Virus record (IMG/VR): IMGVR_UViG_3300009610_000028
Coordinates: 19,415 to 83,414 of that record
Direction: 5' to 3' (one strand)
Length of the DNA: 64,000 nt
Origin: a virus
A program made the position numbers and the translations under genes. The notes beneath the pieces are model-generated. The model was not told the DNA's origin. It worked only from the letters and a program-made list of their open reading frames with translations, and made no database searches. This document shows positions 58,000 through 64,000 of this stretch, one piece after another (position 1 is the first letter of the stretch; each line of letters opens with the position of its first letter).

Positions 58000-59082
58000 A
58001 TGTCAACAAACTTCATCGAGATCGTTCAAATCGACGCCGTAAAGGCGCACCCGAATGCTGACAAGCTGGAGCTTGCATGTATTCGTGGGTCAGAGACTGC
58101 CATCCAGAAGGGATCGTTTGTCGCTGGCGACATTGTGATTTTCTTTCCGCCGGACATGCTCATCCCGGAACACGTGGGTGAGTTACTTGGCGTCAAGAAG
58201 TATCTCAAGCACTCGATCATGGACGGATTCAAGCGGCAGTGCCGTGTGTCCGCTTGTCGTCTGCGGGGTGAGCCGAGCTACGGCTTCATCATTCCCTACT
58301 CGCATGCTCCGACCAAGGAAGCTGTGCCGGTCGGGACCAACGTCGATCACTGGTTTGACGCTCAGAAGTACGTCCCTCCAGTGCGTACTGGCTGCGAAGA
58401 GTCAGAGCGTGACGATGCCCGGTTCCACCAATACACCGGCATCGAGAAGTACGACCGTTACCCAGAGGCAATCGCTCCAGGAACGCCGGTCAGGATCACA
58501 GAGAAGATTCACGGCACAAATAGTCGTGTCGGCATCATCCAAACGCCGGCTGGTGAGTTTGAGTGGATGGCCGGCTCGCATCGTGTTCGCCGCCGCCGGC
58601 CAGAGGAGGGTAAGCGGTCACTCTACTGGTCACCGCTCGACAACCCGAAGCTGGCTGAGCTTATCACCGCGCTACACGACGGAGTTCACTCTGTCATCGT
58701 CTTCGGTGAAATCTACGGCGGCACCGTCCAAGACATGGACTATGGCGTGCCTGGTTGCACCGGCTATCGCGTCTTCGACATCTCGATTGATGGGAAGTAT
58801 GCCGACTGGTCGCTTGTGCTAAGCGCCTGCCAACAGTGCGGCATCGAACTGGTGCCGCTGCTCTACGAAGGACCGTTCAGCCACGAGCTTGTGAAAGAGC
58901 ACACCTACGGCCCCACGACTCTCGCCACACGCGAAGAGATCAAGACCAGCTTCAAAGATCGGGAAGGCTGCGTCATCACACCACTGACAGAGACATTCTA
59001 CGCCCCGACTGGCGGCCGACTGATTCTCAAGTCAGTGAGCGCTGACTACCACGACCGCAAAGGTGCTCAAGACAATGAATAG
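58000..59082 (+). CDS. RNA ligase, DraRnl/Rnl5-like
   Basis: ATG 58000. The 360-residue protein has an N-terminal OB-type domain with AHPNADKLELACI, then the ligase domain: ITEKIHGTNSRVG (Lys169, motif I KxHGxN), FGEIYGGTVQDMDYG (III), DREGCVITP (IV) and RLILKSVSADY (V). This layout, with an N-terminal OB domain before the ligase core, recalls Deinococcus RNA ligase. It may repair cleaved tRNA, fitting the phage tRNA gene. It overlaps the following HAD gene by 8 nt. Confidence 0.85.
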   Translation: MSTNFIEIVQIDAVKAHPNADKLELACIRGSETAIQKGSFVAGDIVIFFPPDMLIPEHVGELLGVKKYLKHSIMDGFKRQCRVSACRLRGEPSYGFIIPYSHAPTKEAVPVGTNVDHWFDAQKYVPPVRTGCEESERDDARFHQYTGIEKYDRYPEAIAPGTPVRITEKIHGTNSRVGIIQTPAGEFEWMAGSHRVRRRRPEEGKRSLYWSPLDNPKLAELITALHDGVHSVIVFGEIYGGTVQDMDYGVPGCTGYRVFDISIDGKYADWSLVLSACQQCGIELVPLLYEGPFSHELVKEHTYGPTTLATREEIKTSFKDREGCVITPLTETFYAPTGGRLILKSVSADYHDRKGAQDNE

Positions 59083-59587
59083 ACAAATCCTTCTGGACAT
59101 GGACGGGGTGATCGTCGATCTCCCCTGCCCGGTCCCGGCCACTCCCGACGAACTACTCCAGTTCTATCGCGGCGAGTTAGCTCAAGATCGGGACAAGGTG
59201 TGGCAGGGCATCGACGCCGACTGGTGGGCCTATCTGCCCTGGACCAACAACGGCAAGGAAATCCTAGCTCTCTGCGAGAAGTGGGTTGGCAAAGAGAACG
59301 TCGTTCTCTGTTCATACCCGTGCAACGCGGAATCCGCCGCCGGCAAGATTCTGTGGATCGAACACAACATGCCGGATTATGCGTTCCGGTACATCTTGAC
59401 GCCTCAGAAGTACCAGATCGCCAGCCCACGAATGCTCTTGCTGGATGACAACGACAAGAACGTGAGGCTGTTTCGCAGTGAGGGTGGCGCTGCACTGCTC
59501 TGTCCCCGTCCCTGGAACACGAACGCGAACCTAGCCGATGACTGCGCCAAGTTCATCGACGTGATGCTGGAGAACATGACCGCATGA
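59075..59587 (+). CDS. HAD-family 5'(3')-deoxyribonucleotidase, copy 2
   Basis: A 170-residue protein from ATG 59075: ILLDMDGVIVDL (Asp8, Asp10), SYPCNAESAAGKILWIEHNM, and MLLLDDNDKNVRLFRSEGGAALLCPRPWN. The ending mirrors copy 1 (GKGILLPRPWNS), so the pair are paralogues that differ in their cap region. Substrate specificity may differ, for example dUMP versus dCMP products. It overlaps the RNA ligase and Nudix genes. Confidence 0.8.
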   Translation: MNRQILLDMDGVIVDLPCPVPATPDELLQFYRGELAQDRDKVWQGIDADWWAYLPWTNNGKEILALCEKWVGKENVVLCSYPCNAESAAGKILWIEHNMPDYAFRYILTPQKYQIASPRMLLLDDNDKNVRLFRSEGGAALLCPRPWNTNANLADDCAKFIDVMLENMTA

Positions 59588-60060
59588 CCCAATACGTTCT
59601 GTGCTATGCCGTGCCTGACACCATCGACTGGGACGACGTGCTTCTGATTGAGAAGCTCAAGCCTGAATGGCAACGCGGGAAGCTCAACCTTCCCGGCGGC
59701 AAGATCGAGGAAAACGAGTCGATCCACGAGGCTGCCTCTCGCGAGCTTCGAGAAGAGACCGGCATCTACTGCGGTCTCAATGACATCACGCTGCTCGGTC
59801 GCATCTACGGCGAGTGGGGCGATTGCTATGTGTGCCACTGCGTCTATCGCGACAACCAGCATTGGGAGCAGAAGGAAGCCGAGAAGCTCGTCAACCTGAA
59901 CTACTCAGACGCGATCCGCGACGAGCGACTCATCGACAATCTGCGGCTCATCATTCCCTGGTGCCGCTGCGAGCTAAATGGCTGGTCACTTTACCAGGGA
60001 CCAATGCACTATCCGAATCAATGGGAGATCAAGCACGATGCGGAAACCGAAGTATCTTAG
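59584..60060 (+). CDS. Nudix hydrolase
   Basis: The 158-residue protein contains a full Nudix box, GKIEENESIHEAASRELREETGI (39-61), fitting GX5EX7REUXEEXGU. It hydrolyses nucleoside diphosphate derivatives such as oxidised dNTPs, dinucleotides or caps. It is coupled by ATGA to the HAD nucleotidase. Together they suggest pool cleaning or nucleotide salvage. Confidence 0.88.
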   Translation: MTQYVLCYAVPDTIDWDDVLLIEKLKPEWQRGKLNLPGGKIEENESIHEAASRELREETGIYCGLNDITLLGRIYGEWGDCYVCHCVYRDNQHWEQKEAEKLVNLNYSDAIRDERLIDNLRLIIPWCRCELNGWSLYQGPMHYPNQWEIKHDAETEVS

Positions 60061-61030
60061 TCATTCGTCCCTGACACTGTGGGGCAAGGACAAGGAAGAG
60101 TTTTTCATCAAGCACCTGGCCGAGACGCGGGCCGCCAGGATCAAGCAAGAGAACTACATGGCGGTTGGTGCTGGCTTCGATGCCTTCGCCAAGTCTGCCC
60201 TGCATGAAGCGCTCTTCGGCGCTGGCTCGGACCCACAGTTCGAGTTCACCGCGATCTTTGAGACGCAAGTCGAGCCACACAATCGAGACTTCTGCCGCGA
60301 GGCGGGTCAGTACGTCTTCGATTGCTACAAGCTCAGCGGGGCCTACGACGAGCTTCTCGCGATGCTCCAGAAGTCGAAAGAGTCACCGCGATTCGAGTTC
60401 TCTGTGGAAGGCGTGCTCAATGGCCAGGTGCCGTTCCTCGGCAAACCTGACTGCCGGTTTATCCACGAGTGCGGCGTCCACGTCATTCTCGATTGGAAGG
60501 TCAAGAGCTTTTGCAGTGCCTACGCGGCCAGCCCTTCCAAGAACTATCGCCTCTGTCGCGATGGTTGGATCGGGAAGCAAAGCAAGAGTAACAATACGGC
60601 GCATAAGAACTATGTGCCCTACGACCATCACGGCTTCGAGATCAACAAGTCGTACATGGAAGAAGCCAACGACGATTACGCCGACCAGCTTTGCACCTAC
60701 GGGTGGCTGCTCGGTGAGAAGATCGGCGACGAAGAGGTCGTGGTCTGCATTGACGAGATCGTGGCAAAGCCAATGCCGGAAGGCAAGCCGCAGTTGCGTA
60801 TCGCCAATCATCGCGCCCGCGTGAGTGCTCAGCATCAAATGAGCGTGCTCAATCGTGCGGCCGATTGTTGGGACGCGATCAGCAGTGGCTACATCTTCCG
60901 AGACCGCAGCCGCGAGGAAAGCGACGAGCGCTGCGTGCAACTCGAACGTAAGGTGGCGATGCTCGCTTCCGATGGTTCAGTTGAAGATGAACTCTACGCC
61001 CAGATGGCGAGGCCACAGTCATACCGATGA
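60038..61030 (+). CDS. PD-(D/E)XK nuclease (Cas4/RecB-like fold)
   Basis: ATG 60038 begins MRKPKYLSHSSLTLWGKDKE, the usual SxSxLxxxxxC-type start of RecB-like nucleases. The catalytic core is FLGKPDCRFIHECGVHVILDWKVKS (Asp138, Asp152, Lys154) with DDYADQLCTYGWLLGE (QxxxY). The 330-residue protein is likely a DNA exonuclease used in recombination or host-DNA turnover. It lacks the Cas4 iron-sulfur cysteine set, so Cas4 function is unlikely. It overlaps the Nudix gene by 23 nt. Confidence 0.75.
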   Translation: MRKPKYLSHSSLTLWGKDKEEFFIKHLAETRAARIKQENYMAVGAGFDAFAKSALHEALFGAGSDPQFEFTAIFETQVEPHNRDFCREAGQYVFDCYKLSGAYDELLAMLQKSKESPRFEFSVEGVLNGQVPFLGKPDCRFIHECGVHVILDWKVKSFCSAYAASPSKNYRLCRDGWIGKQSKSNNTAHKNYVPYDHHGFEINKSYMEEANDDYADQLCTYGWLLGEKIGDEEVVVCIDEIVAKPMPEGKPQLRIANHRARVSAQHQMSVLNRAADCWDAISSGYIFRDRSREESDERCVQLERKVAMLASDGSVEDELYAQMARPQSYR

Positions 61031-61497
61031 GTTTTGAAATGCGTCCATCCGAAGCGCGGGACGCACATTACCTCATAGACATCGACACGAAATGTTTCTT
61101 CTACGCCTGGACGCCCGAAGAGTGGCGTCAGGTGAGCCAAGAGTGTCTGGCTACCGTTGTCACTTTTAACGGTGAGCCAATCGCGATGGCAGTCTTCGGG
61201 AAGAATCCTGATGGCGATGTTGAGATCGTAAAGGTGGCCGTCAAGCAAGCCTTCCGCCTTCGCGGAGTCAGCCGGCGGCTCATCTACAACTGTGCTCTCT
61301 ATGCCCGCGAGATCGGGGCAGCAGCCCTGGTCATGTTGATCCCGGAGTATCGTTTGCGACCCGGCGATCCTGACGACCTGAGTGTCTGGCTCGGCAAGCT
61401 CGGCTTCCGCGCTACGACCATCTTCCGCAAAGAGTTCCACGCCTACGGTCGCGATGAAGACGGCGTGCAGTTTTCCATACCCATCCCCTTGAGTTGA
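61027..61497 (+). CDS. GNAT-family acetyltransferase
   Basis: A 156-residue protein with the GNAT core: VEIVKVAVKQAFRLRGVSRRLIYNCALYAR (the acetyl-CoA loop RLRGVSRRLI) and LRPGDPDDLSVWLGKLGFRA (C-terminal helix-strand). The substrate may be a protein N-terminus or lysine, or a small molecule. It is coupled by ATGA to the nuclease gene. Phage GNATs are known but diverse. Confidence 0.8.
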   Translation: MSFEMRPSEARDAHYLIDIDTKCFFYAWTPEEWRQVSQECLATVVTFNGEPIAMAVFGKNPDGDVEIVKVAVKQAFRLRGVSRRLIYNCALYAREIGAAALVMLIPEYRLRPGDPDDLSVWLGKLGFRATTIFRKEFHAYGRDEDGVQFSIPIPLS

Positions 61498-61500
61498 TTC

Positions 61501-61830
61501 ATGTCAAGACGCACATACCTGGAGTACCAGGACACTCAGACAGCCATCCGCAAACCGAAGAAAACGTTCGGCGATGCGATGGAGATGCTCAAACGAGCGA
61601 TCAAGAAGCGAGCCATTCAGCTTGGCCACATCATCGTTCCGAAGCCCGCTAACTACTGGTGGGAATACTTCGTGCCCACGCCTTGCGACAAGGGCACGCT
61701 CATGCAGGTTGGCTTCATCAAAGGAACAACCAAGAGTGAAGCCCGTGCTCGGCTCAAGCGTGAGTTGAAGATGAAGAAGCGGCTTCCGCCAGGCACCAAG
61801 CTCGTAAGGAGCGGCGATGCAGATTGCTAG
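61501..61830 (+). CDS. Small basic hypothetical protein (109 aa)
   Basis: Starts 4 nt after the GNAT stop. Basic helices (AMEMLKRAIKKRAIQLGH, KSEARARLKRELKMKKR) flank a YWWEYFVPTPCDKG segment. It might bind nucleic acid. It overlaps the next small gene by 14 nt. No family recognised. Confidence 0.55.
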   Translation: MSRRTYLEYQDTQTAIRKPKKTFGDAMEMLKRAIKKRAIQLGHIIVPKPANYWWEYFVPTPCDKGTLMQVGFIKGTTKSEARARLKRELKMKKRLPPGTKLVRSGDADC

Positions 61831-62047
61831 TCAAGCTCTGGCCCGCATCAAGGAGTCTCCGATGCGGGGTGAAGGCATTGCCACCATCTTCGAGGCAATG
61901 GCTGGCGCTCTCAAGTTCGGGTCACCAACTGCTCACTTCGCGTTGGATTTTCAGCATCCCGATGACGTGCTGAACGACTCCGATCTCATCCCGGTCATCA
62001 CTCTATCTCTCAGGCCCGCACGGGTAACGGAAAGCACCCACGAGTAA
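61817..62047 (+). CDS. Small hypothetical protein (76 aa)
   Basis: A short frame (MQIASQALARIKESPMRGEG, IATIFEAMAGALKFGSPTAH) between two overlapping neighbours, with GGAGCGG ahead. The end is acidic (DDVLNDSDLIPVITL). Coupled by TAATG to the ribonucleotide reductase gene. Function unknown. Confidence 0.5.
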   Translation: MQIASQALARIKESPMRGEGIATIFEAMAGALKFGSPTAHFALDFQHPDDVLNDSDLIPVITLSLRPARVTESTHE

Positions 62048-63747
62048 TGTTTCAATCCGAAGTGAACCCAATGTTCCGCTCGAAGTTCAGCGAGGACATT
62101 TTCAACGCCAAGTATCGGCATACTGGCTGCGAGACGTGGGCGAAGCTGGCCGAGGTTCTGGTTGACGACGTTTGCGGAAAGGTTGGTGATAAGCATCCAC
62201 AACTACTGACTGATGACGAGATCAAGACGCTCAAGCAGTACATCACCGATCTCAAGTTCATCCCCGGCGGTCGCTATCTCTATTACGCAGGTCGCGGCAA
62301 GAAGTTCTTCAACAACTGCTACCTCCTGAAAGCTGAGGAAGATAGCCGCGAAGACTGGGCCAACCTGTCATGGAAGGCTGAGTCCTGCCTGATGACTGGC
62401 GGCGGGATCGGCATCGACTACTCGATCTATCGCAAGAGCAACTCGGTTCTATCTGGCACCGGCGGCCTGGCCTCTGGGCCGATTCCGAAGATGCTGATGA
62501 TTAACGAGATCGGCCGCAACGTGATGCAGGGCGGCTCTCGCCGATCTGCGATCTACGCTTCTCTCAACTGGAAGCATGGCGATGTTGACAAGTTCCTGAC
62601 CGTCAAGAACTGGGACAAGATCGGAGTGCCGGGCACGAAGCTCACGCTCGCCGATCTCAAGCAGCTTGACTTCAACTGGCCAGCGCCGTTGGACATGACC
62701 AACATCAGTGTCAACTATGACACGGATTGGTATCTCCAATACTGCAAGACGAAAGACCCTGGCGAAGTCTTTATGAAGAACCTGTTGCAGGCCGTCTCCT
62801 CGGCCGAGCCAGGATTCTCATTCAACTTCTTCGAGCAAGAGGCGGACACACTCCGCAACGCTTGTACCGAAGTGGTTAGTGCCGACGACTCCGATGTCTG
62901 CAATCTCGGCAGCATTAACATGGGTCGCATCGCAACGATTGAAGAGTTCAAACAAGTCTGCGAACTGGCCACGAAGTTTCTAGTCTGCGGCACACTGCGG
63001 GCTGATCTGCCCTACGAGAAGGTCTATAAGGTGCGCGAGAAGAATCGCCGCCTGGGCCTCGGTCTGATGGGCATCCACGAATGGATGCTGCAACGTGGCT
63101 ATCGCTACGAAGTCACGCCAGAGCTTCACGACTGGCTGCGGTTCTACCGGGGCATGACGAACAAGGTCTCAACCGAGTTCTCCGACAAGCTCTCGATTTC
63201 GCGGCCCATTGCCAAACGCGCGATCGCGCCTACAGGCACGATTGGCATCTTGGCGGGCACGAGCACTGGCATAGAACCGATCTTCGCGGTTGCGTACAAG
63301 CGCCGCTACCTGCGAGAGGGTACGAAGTGGCACTACCAATACGTGGTTGATTCGGCCGCCCAAGAGTTGATCCAACTCTACGGCCTCAATCCTGAGAAGG
63401 TGGAAAGCGCACTCGACCTGGCAGACGACTATGAGCGCCGAATGAAGGTCCAGGCCGACGTACAGGATTACGTTGACCAGGCCATTAGCTCGACGATCAA
63501 CCTGCCGAAGTGGGGCAGCAAGCACAACAGCCCCGACACAGTGAAGGACTTCGCGATCACGCTTGCGAAGTATGCCCCGCGTCTTCGCGGCTTCACTTGC
63601 TATCCCGATGGTGCTCGCGGCGGACAGCCGTTGACATCGGTGAGCTACTCCGAAGCGGTCGAGAACCTTGGCAAAGAGTTCGAGGAAGCCGTGGAGACCC
63701 ATGACATCTGCTCGCTAACCGGGCATGGAGGAGTGTGCGGAGTATGA
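62047..63747 (+). CDS. Ribonucleotide reductase, class II (B12-dependent type)
   Basis: A 566-residue reductase. Redox cysteines are Cys91 (KFFNNCYLL) and Cys285 (SDVCNLGSINM); the catalytic NxCxE motif is RNACTEV (Asn271, Cys273, Glu275). AIAPTGTIGILAGTSTGIEP is the conserved phosphate-binding loop. The C-terminus ends with a cysteine pair (CSLTGHGGVC) for electron relay. A single chain without a small subunit gene nearby suggests adenosylcobalamin-type class II. It makes deoxynucleotides for phage replication and precedes dCMP deaminase. Confidence 0.88.
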   Translation: MFQSEVNPMFRSKFSEDIFNAKYRHTGCETWAKLAEVLVDDVCGKVGDKHPQLLTDDEIKTLKQYITDLKFIPGGRYLYYAGRGKKFFNNCYLLKAEEDSREDWANLSWKAESCLMTGGGIGIDYSIYRKSNSVLSGTGGLASGPIPKMLMINEIGRNVMQGGSRRSAIYASLNWKHGDVDKFLTVKNWDKIGVPGTKLTLADLKQLDFNWPAPLDMTNISVNYDTDWYLQYCKTKDPGEVFMKNLLQAVSSAEPGFSFNFFEQEADTLRNACTEVVSADDSDVCNLGSINMGRIATIEEFKQVCELATKFLVCGTLRADLPYEKVYKVREKNRRLGLGLMGIHEWMLQRGYRYEVTPELHDWLRFYRGMTNKVSTEFSDKLSISRPIAKRAIAPTGTIGILAGTSTGIEPIFAVAYKRRYLREGTKWHYQYVVDSAAQELIQLYGLNPEKVESALDLADDYERRMKVQADVQDYVDQAISSTINLPKWGSKHNSPDTVKDFAITLAKYAPRLRGFTCYPDGARGGQPLTSVSYSEAVENLGKEFEEAVETHDICSLTGHGGVCGV

Positions 63748-64000
63748 GCATCGACCAAATGCTCAGGAATCTCTATCGGTTTGCGGCCATCAACTCAGAC
63801 GATCTCTCCAACCAGAACGCGGCTCTGCTGCTCGACGGTAGTGAGATCGTGTCGATTGCCTGCAACAAGATTCCTGATGGCGTGGTCAAGACGCCAGAGC
63901 GTATCTCGCAGCGGCCCATGAAGTACGCCTTCATCGAGCACGCCGAGCGGGGCGCGATCTACGAAGCGGCCCGCAAGGGCCACAAGACTGAGGGCCTCAC
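63744..64000 (+). CDS. dCMP deaminase family protein, N-terminal part
   Basis: ATG 63744 overlaps the reductase stop. The visible 85 residues read MSIDQMLRNLYRFAAINSDD, LLLDGSEIVSIACNKIPDGV and AFIEHAERGAIYEAARKGHK. HAE is the zinc-binding and catalytic motif of cytidine/dCMP deaminases; the second zinc site should lie beyond the window. It converts dCMP to dUMP on the path to dTMP. Confidence 0.8.
   Translation, partial: MSIDQMLRNLYRFAAINSDDLSNQNAALLLDGSEIVSIACNKIPDGVVKTPERISQRPMKYAFIEHAERGAIYEAARKGHKTEGL

Noticed and set aside
60038-61030. Cas4 assignment
   Set aside because: The nuclease fold is shared, but the iron-sulfur cysteine set is missing and no CRISPR genes are present.
1-64000. 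Prophage integration or insertion sequence
   Set aside because: No integrase, transposase, attachment-site duplication or host genes were seen anywhere in the window.

Overview
The window is a contiguous piece of a tailed double-stranded DNA phage genome; both edges cut genes. Genes are densely packed with ATGA/TAATG start-stop overlaps. A full virion-assembly set is present: GpA-type large terminase, portal, coiled-coil scaffold, P22-type coat protein, tail tubes, frameshifted tail chaperone, 1257-residue tape measure and tail-tip proteins. The long tape measure and the absence of any visible contractile sheath gene suggest a siphovirus-like particle. No integrase, repressor or excisionase is visible. 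The host cannot be read from the sequence. Lipoprotein signals (LAGC, LIAGC, LPGC) point to a bacterium, and the cluster of proline-rich exported proteins would be compatible with an environmental Gram-negative or planctomycete-like host (weak inference).

Layout. 1-2.9 kb: secreted or lipid-anchored proteins (permuted NlpC/P60-like, papain-like peptidase, thioredoxin lipoprotein, small membrane proteins), possibly a lysis or envelope module. 3-6.7 kb: putative accessory virion proteins, including one built from about fourteen 22-residue repeats. 6.7-20.2 kb: terminase, portal, small paralogous virion proteins, a fibre/spike cluster lying unusually between portal and capsid genes, scaffold and coat. 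20.2-35.6 kb: connector proteins, two paralogous tail tubes, chaperone with an out-of-frame extension, tape measure, tail-tip and adhesin proteins, and a ClpP-like protease. A 15-bp-stem bidirectional terminator at 35.6 kb separates this from the only minus-strand block (35.6-39.8 kb): DnaQ-like exonuclease, dNMP kinase, a small protein and a primase-SF3 helicase.

A 425-bp gene-free, AT-rich, repeat-rich region (39.8-40.2 kb) separates the minus-strand block from the rightward early/replication genes. It carries the same bipartite motif next to each divergent gene and is the best candidate for a divergent promoter pair and replication origin. From 40.2 kb to the end lie two ParB-like proteins, an SNF2-type helicase, metallophosphoesterase, glycosyltransferase, tRNA-Asn, a tRNA-like element, a structured intergenic RNA candidate, family A DNA polymerase with two CxxC-type inserts, VRR-type and PD-(D/E)XK nucleases, sigma-like factor, DNA ligase, RNA ligase, two HAD nucleotidases, Nudix hydrolase, GNAT protein, class II ribonucleotide reductase and the start of a dCMP deaminase.

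Together these describe a phage that makes its own primase, polymerase and ligase, reshapes host nucleotide pools, may repair RNA and redirect host RNA polymerase, and builds a long tail with several carbohydrate-binding fibres. Less expected points are the inserts in the polymerase, an N-terminal motif shared by scaffold and coat proteins, the paired divergent motif, the tRNA-like element with an extended anticodon-arm helix, and the structured RNA candidate at 49.85-50.0 kb.
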